Assembly: GCF_009764645.1 (NCBI RefSeq)
Contig: NZ_RWIM01000092.1
Location: 1 to 38,119, forward strand
Direction: 5' to 3'
Source of the DNA: Pseudomonas sp. PB106
GTDB taxonomy: Bacteria > Pseudomonadota > Gammaproteobacteria > Pseudomonadales > Pseudomonadaceae
Length of the DNA stretch: 38,119 nt
In this document: positions 27,274 to 35,497 of the stretch, in pieces
Numbering within the stretch: position 1 is the stretch's first letter
Layout of the letters: each line of letters opens with the position of its first letter
Translations under genes and position numbers: made by a program
The notes under the pieces: model-generated
Told to the model about the DNA's origin: nothing
What the model saw: only the letters and a program-made list of their open reading frames with translations
Database searches by the model: none

Positions 27274-28166
27274 TGAGCGCGCATTACCAGATCCTTCACG
27301 ACACCTGTTACCACTACGACAGCCCGGTGTCGCTGGCACAGCAGCTGGCGCATCTGTGGCCCCGCGAGTGCACGTGGCAGCGCTGCACCGAGCAGCAATT
27401 GCTGATCAGCCCGCTGCCAACCGCTCGGCGTGATGAACTGGACGTGTTTGGCAATCCGCTGACCCGACTGGCGTTCGAACGGCCCCACGACGAGTTGCAG
27501 GTCAATGCGCGGCTGACTATTGAGGTACTCGCGCGCCCGGCGCTGGATTTCAAGCAGTCCCCGGCCTGGGAGCTGACCCGCGATGCTCTCACCTACAGCA
27601 GTCAGCCGCTGTCCGCCGATCTGCTGGAAGCCTGTCGCTATCGGTTCCAGTCACCCTATGTGCATTTGAAGCGTAGCTTCGTCGAGTTTTCCGATAGCTG
27701 TTTTCCAGCGGGTCAGCCGCTACTGCTATGCGTGCAGGATTTGATGCAGAAGATTTTCAGTGAATTCACCTTCGATGCCGAAGCGACCCAAGTGGCGACG
27801 CCGCTGGTGGAGGTGCTGGAGCGGCGGCGCGGGGTGTGTCAGGACTTCGCCCATTTGATGCTGGCGTGCGTGCGCTCACGGGGATTGGCGGCGCGTTATG
27901 TCAGTGGTTATCTGCTGACTCAGCCACCACCGGGGCAACCGCGTTTGATCGGTGCCGATGCATCTCATGCTTGGGTGTCAGTGTTTTGCCCGGTGCTGGG
28001 CTGGGTGGATTTTGATCCGACCAACAATGTGCAGCCGGCGCTGGAGCACATCACCTTGGCGTGGGGTAGGGACTTCTCTGACGTTTCGCCATTACGCGGA
28101 GTGATTCTCGGCGGCGGCAACCACGACCCGGAAGTGCGGGTTACCGTGATGCCAATCAATGAGTGA
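27273..28166 (+). CDS. Transglutaminase-like protein, stand-alone
   Basis: 297 residues: an N-terminal Bact_transglu_N beta domain (about 1-90; YQILHDTCYHYDSPVSLAQQ) and a papain-fold catalytic domain with C189 (RRRGVCQDFAHL), H232 (ASHAWVSV) and D248 (DFDPTNN). All three catalytic residues are in place. It overlaps the upstream ATP-grasp/alpha-E gene by one base (TGATG), giving translational coupling. It resembles the first 300 residues of the 1091-residue protein but lacks DUF2126, so the cluster encodes two different transglutaminase-like enzymes. Function beyond the fold is unproven. A REP doublet follows ten bases after the stop. Confidence 0.92.
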   Translation: MSAHYQILHDTCYHYDSPVSLAQQLAHLWPRECTWQRCTEQQLLISPLPTARRDELDVFGNPLTRLAFERPHDELQVNARLTIEVLARPALDFKQSPAWELTRDALTYSSQPLSADLLEACRYRFQSPYVHLKRSFVEFSDSCFPAGQPLLLCVQDLMQKIFSEFTFDAEATQVATPLVEVLERRRGVCQDFAHLMLACVRSRGLAARYVSGYLLTQPPPGQPRLIGADASHAWVSVFCPVLGWVDFDPTNNVQPALEHITLAWGRDFSDVSPLRGVILGGGNHDPEVRVTVMPINE

Positions 28167-28175
28167 TAAAAGAAA

Positions 28176-28268
28176 CCTGTGGGAGCGGGCTTGCCCGCGA
28201 TGGCGGAGTATCTGTGACGACTTTGTTGACTGTGCCGCAGTCATCGCGGGCAAGCCCGCTCCCACAGG
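28176..28268. repeat. REP doublet (CCTGTGGGAGCGGGCTTGCCCGCGATG type)
   Basis: The arms CCTGTGGGAGCGGGCTTGCC and onward to CGCGATG are mirrored exactly by CATCGCGGGCAAGCCCGCTC and onward to CCACAGG. The loop is about 40 bases. It lies between the stop of the transglutaminase gene and a small convergent gene. Confidence 0.88.
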
Positions 28269-28374
28269 GATTTGTGCCGAATTCTGATGGGAAGGGCAGT
28301 GAGGGCCGGCGGTGAAACCGCCAGCCCTGTCACAAATCCGCAGGGTCTGATCCGATCATCAAACCCGGTGGGGC

Positions 28375-28572
28375 TCAGGCGTCGGGCGCCTGATCTTTCG
28401 GTGCTTCAGTTGCAGCGGTTGCATCAACATCATCTTCCGTTGCCACTTCACCCTCAGGGTTCAGTGCTGCTTCTTCAGCGGTTTGTTTCTTGCGCTGAAG
28501 CTTTTCCTCTTTCTTCTGTTCCTTTGCCAGGTCTCGTTGACGTTTGGCGAAGGAGTAATTGGGTTTGGCCAT
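28375..28572 (-). CDS. Small charged protein, conserved in Pseudomonas
   Basis: 65 residues. The N-terminal half is very basic and helical (MAKPNYSFAKRQRDLAKEQ, then KKEEKLQRKK); the C-terminal half is acidic and rich in Ala, Asp, Glu and Thr. There is no membrane segment or cysteine. I recognise it as the kind of conserved small hypothetical protein found beside LOG-family genes in Pseudomonas. The basic helix could bind nucleic acid or ribosomes, but that is only a guess. AGGAA lies seven bases before the ATG. The LOG gene ends 67 bases upstream on the same strand. Confidence 0.75.
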   Translation of the reverse strand: MAKPNYSFAKRQRDLAKEQKKEEKLQRKKQTAEEAALNPEGEVATEDDVDATAATEAPKDQAPDA

Positions 28573-28639
28573 GGGCGTTCCTCTTGGTCGAAGGTGAGGT
28601 TGAGCGGCGCGTATTCTGCCCTGTATCGGTGCCTTGCGG

Positions 28640-29227
28640 TTAGCCGGGTTTTTGGTCGACCCATTTTGGCGTCACGGTCGGCTTCCAGTTATCCAGGGCA
28701 TCGAGCAGCGTTTGTGGCGATTCGCTCACTTGCAGCATGTCACGGTGTGGCTCGCGAACGAAGCCTTCGCCGACGATGTGGTCAAGAAATGCAGTGAGTT
28801 TGCTGTAGAAACCGTTCACTTCCAGCAGACCCAGCGGCTTGCCGTGGTATCCGAGCTGCCCCCAGGTCCAGACTTCGAACAATTCCTCCAACGTGCCGAG
28901 GCCGCCGGGCAGGGCGATAAATGCATCGCTGAGTTCCGCCATCCGCGCCTTGCGCGCATGCATGCCATCGACCACCTCCAGGCGCGTCAGGCTTTTGTGG
29001 CCGATTTCCTTGTCCATCAGGCTTTGCGGGATGATGCCGATCACTTCGCCGCCGGCGGCCAGCGCGGCGTCAGCGACGATTCCCATCAAACCCACGGCGC
29101 CCCCGCCGTACACCAGCGTCAGATTACGTTCAGCGAGCGCCTGGCCAAGGGCGATGGCGGCTTCGGTGTAAGCCGGGTCAGTGCCGGCGTTGGCACCGCA
29201 AAATACACAAACGGATTTCAGAGACAT
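28640..29227 (-). CDS. LOG-family (TIGR00730) Rossmann-fold phosphoribohydrolase
   Basis: 195-residue cytoplasmic enzyme of the LOG/YvdD family. Members release free cytokinin bases or, more broadly, hydrolyse the N-glycosidic bond of nucleoside 5'-monophosphates such as AMP. The start [20 protein letters not shown] is typical and AGGAG sits six bases upstream; the open frame extends further but without support. The signature [20 protein letters not shown] (about 108-127) holds the active-site GGxGTxx[13 protein letters not shown] (about 38-49) forms the nucleotide loop. Calling it a cytokinin-activating enzyme in this bacterium would go beyond the evidence. Confidence 0.92.
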   Translation of the reverse strand: MSLKSVCVFCGANAGTDPAYTEAAIALGQALAERNLTLVYGGGAVGLMGIVADAALAAGGEVIGIIPQSLMDKEIGHKSLTRLEVVDGMHARKARMAELSDAFIALPGGLGTLEELFEVWTWGQLGYHGKPLGLLEVNGFYSKLTAFLDHIVGEGFVREPHRDMLQVSESPQTLLDALDNWKPTVTPKWVDQKPG

Positions 29228-29285
29228 GCCTTTCTCCTGGGTCGATCCGACACAGGGTAATGGCTCGCACGCTGCGATCCAAGGG

Positions 29286-29375
29286 CTAAACTTCTCGCTC
29301 TGGCGATTCAAAGGTACCGCTGGCGCCACAGGCGTAGGCGGCGAGCAAACTGCACAACAGACCGTTAAAGAACAT
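29286..29375 (-). CDS. Possible 29-residue small protein
   Basis: A short reading frame, [19 protein letters not shown] then ten more residues, with GGAG eight bases before its ATG. It lies upstream of the LOG gene on the same strand. The N-terminal part is hydrophobic and could insert in the membrane. The cysteine context (AYAC) is not a proper lipobox. It fills part of the 340-base gap between the LOG gene and azurin. It could be a leader peptide, a real small protein, or chance. Confidence 0.3.
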   Translation of the reverse strand: MFFNGLLCSLLAAYACGASGTFESPEREV

Positions 29376-29481
29376 GACAGGCACTCCGTTTCAGTAGGTG
29401 GGCCGATCATAGGGCCGGGCGGGAATTCTGGCCGTTAGATTGTGTCGATAAGGGTCATAGCCTGAAAGTTGTATACAATTT

Positions 29482-29495
29482 TTGACTCAAGTCAT
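29482..29495 (+). promoter_or_regulatory. Possible ANR/FNR-like site upstream of azurin
   Basis: TTGAC-TCAA-GTCAT resembles the TTGAT-N4-ATCAA consensus with two mismatches and near-dyad symmetry, about 80 bases before the azurin start. Azurin genes in Pseudomonas can be ANR-controlled. No convincing -10 box was found at the expected distance, so the call is weak. Confidence 0.35.
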
Positions 29496-29567
29496 AGGAA
29501 CTTGCGAAAATTTCAGGCAGTCTTTCCATCATTCGTGTGTTTGTTAACCCTGCCTTGGAGATTCACC

Positions 29568-30011
29568 ATGTTTTCCAAAGTTGTTGCAGTATCCCTGCTG
29601 GCGCTGGCCAGCAGCCAATTGATGGCTGCCGAGTGCAAAACCACCGTTGACTCCACCGATCAGATGTCCTTCAACACCAAGGAAATCGTGATCGACAAGA
29701 GCTGCAAAACCTTCACCGTCGAACTGACCCACTCCGGCAGCCTGCCGAAGAACGTCATGGGCCATAACCTGGTGATCAGCAAAGAAGCTGACATGCAGCC
29801 AATCGCCACCGCTGGCCTGGCCGCCGGTATCGACAAGAACTACCTGCCGGAAGGTGACGCGCGCATCATCGCCCACACCAAGATCATCGGCGCCAAGGAA
29901 ACGGACTCGCTGACCTTTGACGTGGCGAAGATTGCAGACGGCGGCTACGGCTTCTTCTGCTCGTTCCCAGGCCACATCTCGATGATGAAAGGCACGATTA
30001 CCGTCAAGTAA
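29568..30011 (+). CDS. azu: Azurin (periplasmic blue copper protein)
   Basis: Periplasmic electron carrier that passes electrons to nitrite reductase or cytochrome c peroxidase. 147 residues with a 20-residue signal peptide ([20 protein letters not shown]) cleaved before AECKTT, leaving a mature protein of the usual azurin size. The copper ligands are seen: His in VMGHNLV (His46 of mature P. aeruginosa azurin), then Cys, His and Met in [13 protein letters not shown] (Cys112, His117, Met121). The disulfide cysteines in AECKT and DKSCKTF are present. TTGGAG precedes the start. The gene stands alone and is followed by a REP doublet. Confidence 0.97.
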   Translation: MFSKVVAVSLLALASSQLMAAECKTTVDSTDQMSFNTKEIVIDKSCKTFTVELTHSGSLPKNVMGHNLVISKEADMQPIATAGLAAGIDKNYLPEGDARIIAHTKIIGAKETDSLTFDVAKIADGGYGFFCSFPGHISMMKGTITVK

Positions 30012-30033
30012 TCAGGCCAATCGGGTCATCGTT

Positions 30034-30126
30034 CTTCGCGAGCAAGCTCGCTCCCACAGGATGCTATGTCGGTCACACATTTTGTGAACAACACAGAAAC
30101 CTGTGGGAGCGAGCTTGCTCGCGAAG
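30034..30126. repeat. REP doublet (CCTGTGGGAGCGAGCTTGCTCGCGAAG type)
   Basis: CTTCGCGAGCAAGCTCGCTC and onward to CCACAGG is mirrored by CCTGTGGGAGCGAGCTTGCT and onward to CGCGAAG, with a loop of about 40 bases containing TTTTGTGAACAACACA. It lies 3' of azurin and before the nadE terminator. Confidence 0.88.
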
Positions 30127-30162
30127 GGGCCATCAGCATCAACTGATATGTGGGCCAAAGAA

Positions 30163-30197
30163 AAGCCCGCTGAGGAGCACTCCTCAGCGGGCTTTTT
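30163..30197 (-). terminator. Rho-independent terminator of the pncB-nadE operon
   Basis: On the minus strand, AAGCCCGCTGAGGAGTG then CTCCTCAGCGGGCTT: a stem of about 15 base pairs with a very short loop, followed by TTCTTT. It begins 14 bases after the nadE stop. Confidence 0.85.
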
Positions 30198-30211
30198 CAT
30201 TCAGTCACCGA

Positions 30212-31039
30212 CTACGGCGCAAACGGCATCACGCGTTTGTGATGGGTCTTGTTGTAGGTCGCGACGATGATGTCGAACGCTTCCTGACGCACCGGCTCAC
30301 CGTGCAGGAACGCATCAATCTCGGCATAGGTCACGCCGTGGGATGCCTCGTCCGGTTTGCCCGGCGACAGGTCTTCCAGATCCGCCGTCGGCACCTTCTC
30401 GACCAACGATTCCGGCGCACCAAAGCTGCGAGCAATCGCGCGAACCTGGTTTTTCACCAGACCGCTGAGCGGTGCCAGATCGCAGGCGCCGTCGCCAAAC
30501 TTGGTGAAGAAGCCCATCACCGCTTCCGCCGCGTGATCCGTGCCGATCACCAGACCCTGCGCGGCGCCGGCGATGGTGTACTGGGCGACCATGCGCATCC
30601 GCGCCTTGGTATTGCCGAGGACGAAATCCACCGAGACCGCGTGCTTGCCTTCGAACGCGGCGACTTCACTGGCCAGCGACTTCACTGCCGGGCCGATGTT
30701 GACGGTATGGCGTTCGTCCGGGGCGATGAAGTCCACCGAGGCCTGGGCGTCGTGCTCGTCGAACTGGGTTTCGTACGGCAGACGCACGGCGATGAATTTG
30801 TAGCTGTTGTCGCCGGTCTGGTCGCGCAGCTCACGCATCGCCCGTTGGGCCAGAAGGCCAGCGGTCAGCGAATCGACGCCACCGCTGATACCCAGCACCA
30901 GCGTCTTGAGCCCGGAATTGACCAGGCAATCCTGAATAAAGGTAATGCGCCGGGCGACTTCGGCCTGCAGGGCCTGGTGGTCGGCGAACGGCGGTTGCAC
31001 CTTGAGCTGTTCAGCAATCTCACGCTGTACGGCTTGCAT
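30212..31039 (-). CDS. nadE: NH3-dependent NAD+ synthetase
   Basis: Last step of NAD synthesis: ATP-dependent amidation of nicotinate adenine dinucleotide using ammonia. 275 residues, the size of ammonia-dependent enzymes without a glutaminase domain. The PP-loop motif SGGVDS (52-57) in [19 protein letters not shown] is intact, and [17 protein letters not shown] near residue 225 is typical. AAGGAG stands eight bases before the ATG at 31039; a longer frame to 31090 would overlap pncB and lacks support. The gene begins four bases after the pncB stop, so the two form an operon for nicotinate salvage to NAD. Confidence 0.96.
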   Translation of the reverse strand: MQAVQREIAEQLKVQPPFADHQALQAEVARRITFIQDCLVNSGLKTLVLGISGGVDSLTAGLLAQRAMRELRDQTGDNSYKFIAVRLPYETQFDEHDAQASVDFIAPDERHTVNIGPAVKSLASEVAAFEGKHAVSVDFVLGNTKARMRMVAQYTIAGAAQGLVIGTDHAAEAVMGFFTKFGDGACDLAPLSGLVKNQVRAIARSFGAPESLVEKVPTADLEDLSPGKPDEASHGVTYAEIDAFLHGEPVRQEAFDIIVATYNKTHHKRVMPFAP

Positions 31040-31043
31040 GAAT

Positions 31044-32267
31044 TCACTCCTTGCTAGATAGACTGGAATCGGCAGGAACCTGGAAAACATGTCGCAAGTA
31101 GGCGACGAAATTCGGGTCTTTGCAGTGTGACTTGCCTGGCTCGTCGGAGATCTTCGCCACCGGTTGGCCGTTGCAGGCGGTCATTTTAAGCACGATGCTC
31201 ATCGGTTCGACACCCGGAATGTCACAGGTGAGGTTGGTGCCGATGCCGAAGCTGACGTTGATCCGACCGTGCAGCGCGCGGAAGATCTCCAGCGATTTGG
31301 GCAGGGTCAGGCTGTCGGAGAACACCAGCGTCTTGCTCATCGGGTCGATGCCGAGCTTGTGATAGTGCGCGATGCACTTTTCGCCCCAGACCACCGGATC
31401 GCCGGAGTCGTGGCGCAGACCGTCGAACAGCTTGGCGAAGAACAGATCGAAATCGCCGAGGAAAGCGTCGGTGGTGATGCAGTCAGTCAGGGCAATCCCC
31501 AACAAGCCGCGGTACTCGCGGACCCAGCAATCGAGCGCAGCGATCTGGCTGTCGATCAACCGTGGGCCGAGTTGTTGATGGGCCATGATCCACTCGTGGG
31601 CCATGGTGCCCAGCGGTTTCATATCGAGTTCACGGGACAGATGCACGTTGCTGGTGCCGACGAAACGCCCGGGGAAATCGTGCTTGAGCACGTTCACCAC
31701 TTCTTCCTGCACGCGGTAGGAAAACCGGCGTCGCGTACCGAAATCGGCTACTTGCAGTTGCGACAATTCGTCAGCTGAGGCGTTGGCGGTCAGCCAGTCG
31801 AACTTGCGGTAAAGCTGTTCCCGCGCCTGTTCGAGCACGGTTTCGCGGTAGCGATAACGATTGCGCACTTCGCTGACGATCGCCAGCAGCGGCACTTCGT
31901 AGAGGATCACATGCAGCCATGGCCCGCGCAGGCGGATGAACAGCTCGCCGTTCTCGATGCCGGTGTGTACGTAGCGCAGGTTGAAGCGGAACAGGCCGAG
32001 GAAACGCAGGAAATCCGGTTTTAGGAAGCTGATGCGCTCAAGGAAACTCAACTGATCGGCGCTCAGACTCAGTTCCGCCAGACGCTCGATCTGGTAGCGA
32101 ATCTCAGCCAGGTACGGGCGTAAATCCTCGCTGTTACGGCAACGAAACTCCCATTCGACTTCAACGTTGGGGTAATTGTGCAGCACCGCCTGCATCATCG
32201 TCAGTTTGTAGAAGTCGGTGTCGAGCAGGTTCTGCACGATGCGATCGGCAAACACACTCTCGCTCAT
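31044..32267 (-). CDS. pncB: Nicotinate phosphoribosyltransferase
   Basis: Salvages nicotinate with PRPP and ATP to nicotinate mononucleotide, feeding the Preiss-Handler route that ends with the nadE product encoded immediately downstream. 407 residues. Family landmarks: [19 protein letters not shown] (13-31), [38 protein letters not shown] (with the histidine that is phosphorylated in this family), [13 protein letters not shown] and [12 protein letters not shown]. The ATG at 32267 has TGGAG eight bases upstream. An in-frame upstream ATG at 32318 abuts the neighbouring small gene and was not chosen. Confidence 0.96.
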   Translation of the reverse strand: MSESVFADRIVQNLLDTDFYKLTMMQAVLHNYPNVEVEWEFRCRNSEDLRPYLAEIRYQIERLAELSLSADQLSFLERISFLKPDFLRFLGLFRFNLRYVHTGIENGELFIRLRGPWLHVILYEVPLLAIVSEVRNRYRYRETVLEQAREQLYRKFDWLTANASADELSQLQVADFGTRRRFSYRVQEEVVNVLKHDFPGRFVGTSNVHLSRELDMKPLGTMAHEWIMAHQQLGPRLIDSQIAALDCWVREYRGLLGIALTDCITTDAFLGDFDLFFAKLFDGLRHDSGDPVVWGEKCIAHYHKLGIDPMSKTLVFSDSLTLPKSLEIFRALHGRINVSFGIGTNLTCDIPGVEPMSIVLKMTACNGQPVAKISDEPGKSHCKDPNFVAYLRHVFQVPADSSLSSKE

Positions 32268-32317
32268 AACGGGGTCTCCAGGTGCGCCGCGCCGTGGCGC
32301 GGTCTCAATCAATGACA

Positions 32318-32572
32318 CTAGTGGCGCATATCAGCGGTGGGGATTGCCAGCGCTTTTTTGCTTTCCGGTGAAAGATCTTCTGATGCCATACATCTCAGGC
32401 CGCAAAAAATGTTCATTCTCGGTTGTACTTCAAGTGCGGCAAGAAGCACTTGTTCAAGACACTCCCAGCTTTTTAAATAATCGGACAGTAGTGTGTGTCT
32501 TGGTATCAGATTAGTTTCAATCGCTGTAATCATGGCCGACCTGATCATTTCGTGGGTTGCGATTTTAGACAT
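32318..32572 (-). CDS. Small hypothetical protein, downstream member of an overlapping pair
   Basis: 84 residues from the ATG at 32572, which has AGGAAG eight bases upstream. It overlaps the end of the preceding small gene by eight bases (ATGTCTAA), indicating translational coupling. Mainly helical; four cysteines are scattered (WECLEQ, FCGLRCM). No signal peptide, membrane segment or known motif was recognised. Base composition is more AT-rich than pncB next door. Function unknown. Confidence 0.55.
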   Translation of the reverse strand: MSKIATHEMIRSAMITAIETNLIPRHTLLSDYLKSWECLEQVLLAALEVQPRMNIFCGLRCMASEDLSPESKKALAIPTADMRH

Positions 32573-32834
32573 GGATGACACTTCCTTTGAAGGAGATTTG
32601 CTCCAGTGTGTCAACGCCGTCCTGAAGTAATAAATACGCAGGAAGTATTAGTCGATAAAAGTCAGAGTCATTTGTACCTTTGATAGTGACTGAAGTAAAA
32701 GTCTCCAAGAGACTGGCAGCAGCACGGATCCTGTAGCACGCGTCTTCAAATAGCTGATCGGGTGCGGCGTGTGAGTCTATAAAGAAAGTGGGGATATTGG
32801 TTGCGTTTGCCTTCAGAGGATAAAAACGATTCAT
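32565..32834 (-). CDS. Small DUF3077/DUF6124-like protein
   Basis: 89 residues. The pattern TFFIDSHAAPDQLFEDACYRIRAAASLLETF followed by a second helix with LILPAYLLLQDGVDTLEQI resembles the DUF3077/DUF6124 small proteins common in Pseudomonas, which have a short beta start and two helices. The match is from memory and moderate. Start at 32834 with AAGGA about nine bases upstream. It overlaps the next small gene, and the AGCS symporter gene ends 124 bases upstream on the same strand. The role of this family is unknown. Confidence 0.6.
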   Translation of the reverse strand: MNRFYPLKANATNIPTFFIDSHAAPDQLFEDACYRIRAAASLLETFTSVTIKGTNDSDFYRLILPAYLLLQDGVDTLEQISFKGSVIHV

Positions 32835-32958
32835 TGGGTCAAGTCCTTCAGATTGTTTTGGGTGTGACAGTTCGAAGAATGATTTTCTTTGAGTTGGGAG
32901 ACGTAAGTTTGTTTGTGCAGAGTCATTGTTTGAATTAATGACTCCGCTTTAACGGGCT

Positions 32959-34425
32959 CTAAGCTTGAGTTGGGCGTTTGCTGAGTCCGGAGGCGGACGC
33001 CAGTTCGCTATGGCTCACTGCGGCTGAGCGGTCAGTCAGAGGTGGCCACGCCGCAGGATCAATGTCCAGATCGAGAAACAACTTTGAATCGAAAACCGGT
33101 GTCTTGATCCCGGCGCGCCGTTGTTCGTCATAATCACGCAGGATACGCAGGCATACTTTGAACAGCAGGGCCATCGCTGTGAGGTTGACCAGTGCCAGTA
33201 GCGTCATGGTGATGTCTGCAAAAGCCAGAACAGTGGACAGATCTTCGATGGAACCCCAGAACACCAGGAGCAACACCAGTACACGATAGAAGATCAGTAT
33301 CTTTCGAGGTTCGCCGAACATGAACCGTAAACTGTTTTCCCCCAGGTAATAGTTGTAAAGCATCGCGGTGAAAACGAATAACGCGAGCATTACGCTTATA
33401 AACATGCGTCCCCACTCGCCTACAACGGCAGCGAGTGAGTTTTGTGCCAGAGCTATTCCGTCACCTTCAAATCCAGGGGTGTAGAAACCTGATAGCAAAA
33501 TCATGAGTGCCGTCGATGTACAGATCACAAATGTATCGATGAAAACACTCAATGCTTGTACGGCACCTTGGGTTACGGGATGGTTGATCGTCGCTACTGA
33601 CGCTACGTTGGGAGCGCTCCCCAGTCCGGCCTCGTTGGAAAATACGCCGCGTCTGACGCCCATAATGATCGCACTGCCAATCAGTCCGCCAAACGCCTGA
33701 TCCAGACCGAATGCGCTTTTGATAATGGTCATCAGCGTGGCAGGAACGTGGTCGATCTGCAGAACAATCACATAAGCCGTTACGCCGATGTAGGCGAGAA
33801 CCTTGAGAGGCACCAAAAGGTCGGCTACTGCTGCGATCCGCTTTATTCCGCCGACGAAGACGACTCCCAGCAGCAAAGAAAGTGCAAGCCCCGACCACAT
33901 GGTCGGCAGACCAAAAGCATCTTTGAGTGAGTGAGATACTGCATGGGACTCGAGGCCATTGATTGCAAACCCGAAGGTCAACAGTAAAAGTACCGCTGCG
34001 AGCATCCCGAGCCAGCGCTTGTCCAGTCCATGCTGGATGTACCAGGACGGCCCCCCGCGAAAGAGGCCATTGCCGTCACTGCGCTTGTAGAGTTGACCCA
34101 GCGTACATTCGAAAAAGCTACTCGACATGCCCATAAGAGCGGTCATCCACATCCAGAACACTGCACCGGGCCCGCCTATGCTGACTGCAATGCCTACCCC
34201 GACGATATTGCCGGTACCTACGCGTCCCGCAAGACTGAGTGTCAGCGCCTGAAATGAACTCACTTGACGGCTGCCTCCACGCCAACTGCTGTGTAATACG
34301 TCGAACATATGGACGAAGAATCTGAACTGAACAAATTTTGATCGGAAAGTGAAATAGCCTCCAAGACCAAGAACTAAAGGTATTAATACCTTGCCCGTCA
34401 GAAATTCATTGATGACGTCTAACAT
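32959..34425 (-). CDS. AGCS-family sodium:alanine/glycine symporter
   Basis: 488-residue inner-membrane transporter of the alanine or glycine:cation symporter family (AlsT/DagA/AgcS type), importing small neutral amino acids with sodium. About ten to twelve hydrophobic segments. Landmarks: SLAGRVGTGNIVGVGIAVSI (66-85), GGPGAVFWMWMTALMGMSSSFFECTLG just after, and MGVRRGVFSNEAGLGSAPN (near 255-275), all typical of the family. AAGGAG precedes the ATG. The C-terminus is a short hydrophilic tail. It is divergent from an HTH regulator (173-base gap) that may control it. The exact substrate cannot be told from sequence. Confidence 0.93.
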   Translation of the reverse strand: MLDVINEFLTGKVLIPLVLGLGGYFTFRSKFVQFRFFVHMFDVLHSSWRGGSRQVSSFQALTLSLAGRVGTGNIVGVGIAVSIGGPGAVFWMWMTALMGMSSSFFECTLGQLYKRSDGNGLFRGGPSWYIQHGLDKRWLGMLAAVLLLLTFGFAINGLESHAVSHSLKDAFGLPTMWSGLALSLLLGVVFVGGIKRIAAVADLLVPLKVLAYIGVTAYVIVLQIDHVPATLMTIIKSAFGLDQAFGGLIGSAIIMGVRRGVFSNEAGLGSAPNVASVATINHPVTQGAVQALSVFIDTFVICTSTALMILLSGFYTPGFEGDGIALAQNSLAAVVGEWGRMFISVMLALFVFTAMLYNYYLGENSLRFMFGEPRKILIFYRVLVLLLVFWGSIEDLSTVLAFADITMTLLALVNLTAMALLFKVCLRILRDYDEQRRAGIKTPVFDSKLFLDLDIDPAAWPPLTDRSAAVSHSELASASGLSKRPTQA

Positions 34426-34598
34426 TCATAGCTCCTTGCTATTTTGGGTGCTGGCGAGTTAATGGCATCGTCAGCCCTGAAGCCTTTCAGGAACCGTAAT
34501 ATCCGGCCATATTTCAGTTGATGCAATTTCGCAAGTTGCTTAAATGTGATGCGAGTTGGTGCTATGGTTGCGTCTTCTTATTATTATTGGATCGTCAT

Positions 34599-35408
34599 AT
34601 GTGTGAGTTTCTTCCGGCTAACTTAAGGTTGCTGTGTAGTCACTACAGATCTGTCGCAGAGGTTTGTAGGAAGATTCATATTAATCGCGGGCAATTCAAT
34701 AAGTATCTATGTGGGAAAAGTATTCCTACACATTTTAATCTCAAGCGAATCTGCGATTTTTTTGGTGTGGATGAATCTGAGGTTGGGCTGCCGCCGGAGC
34801 AATTCATTGCTTTGATTGGGGTCAAGAGCAATAAGAGTCAGCTCCTTGGGAAAGCAGCAGCGCCGCAGCTAATGCATGAGCACTTGCGTGAAAAGTCTTC
34901 ACCGGAACTGAAAGCACATCTCGGCTATTACTACGAGTATTACCACGCAATGACTGAGCCCGGCTCGATCCTGTGCTCGCTTGTGCATGTGCGGGGGGAG
35001 GGCGATGACGTCGTGTATGAGCGAAACGAGCGCTTACAGATAACCGGCGCGGAGGATGTTTTTGAACGGTATCAATATCTGGGTATTGCTTATTACCTTC
35101 GTGACCGCTTGTTTTTCATCGATTATGAATCGCTTACCTCCAACGAAATCAGCCAAACCATTCTCATCCCCAGTTTTAAAAGCTGCATTACCCGCCTCAA
35201 TGGTTTGAAGATGGGGGTCTCTGCTGCGGATCATCGTGCTCCCGCATGTTCGAGGGTTGTCTGGGAATATTTGGGGCAAGAAATCGATCGGGTCGATGCC
35301 TATCGACGCGTCCGTTTGTACCAGCCCGATGATTGCGCTATCGATGACGACCTGCGCGCACGACTGGCTCAGACTCAGGTTGTTGAGGGGCTGTTTGTTA
35401 TTGCCTGA
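34599..35408 (+). CDS. XRE-type helix-turn-helix transcriptional regulator
   Basis: 269 residues from the ATG at 34599, the first Met that gives a normal N-terminus (MCEFLPANLRLLCSHYRS). Residues about 18-60 form a helix-turn-helix: SVAEVCRKIHINRGQFNKYL then IPTHFNLKRICDFFGVDESE. Residues 65-269 are a ligand- or effector-type region without a motif I can name. It is divergent from the AGCS transporter, so regulation of amino-acid uptake is a reasonable inference. The 5' half is noticeably AT-rich (TTATTATTATTGG just upstream), unlike the flanking core genes, which hints at acquisition. Its 3' end meets a REP palindrome. Confidence 0.8.
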   Translation: MCEFLPANLRLLCSHYRSVAEVCRKIHINRGQFNKYLCGKSIPTHFNLKRICDFFGVDESEVGLPPEQFIALIGVKSNKSQLLGKAAAPQLMHEHLREKSSPELKAHLGYYYEYYHAMTEPGSILCSLVHVRGEGDDVVYERNERLQITGAEDVFERYQYLGIAYYLRDRLFFIDYESLTSNEISQTILIPSFKSCITRLNGLKMGVSAADHRAPACSRVVWEYLGQEIDRVDAYRRVRLYQPDDCAIDDDLRARLAQTQVVEGLFVIA

Positions 35409-35420
35409 CATAATCCGCCA

Positions 35421-35497
35421 GTAGGAACTGCCGCAGGCTGCGATCTTTCGATGTTGGTTTTGAAGGTCAAAAGATCGCAGCCTTCGGCAGCTCCTAC
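35421..35497. repeat. REP palindrome (GTAGGAGCTGCCGNAGGCTGCGATCTTTT type) overlapping the LysR stop
   Basis: GTAGGAACTGCCGCAGGCTG, then CGATCTTT, is mirrored by AAAGATCGCAGCCTTCGGCA, then GCTCCTAC, around a loop of about 20 bases. It lies between two convergent genes. The stop codon of the LysR gene (35494-35496) falls inside the right arm. The same unit occurs at the window start and end. Confidence 0.85.

Noticed and set aside
28290..28375. Riboswitch-like structured stretch with a GGCGGTGAAACCGCC hairpin
   Set aside because: It recalls a piece of the FMN riboswitch, but the conserved core order is missing and it lies 3' of two convergent genes, not in a leader. It is more likely a hairpin or terminator-like element.
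21138..30126. Repeated GTGGGAGC palindromes considered as a CRISPR array
   Set aside because: Copies are kilobases apart, palindromic and extragenic, with no regular spacers and no cas genes. They are REP elements.
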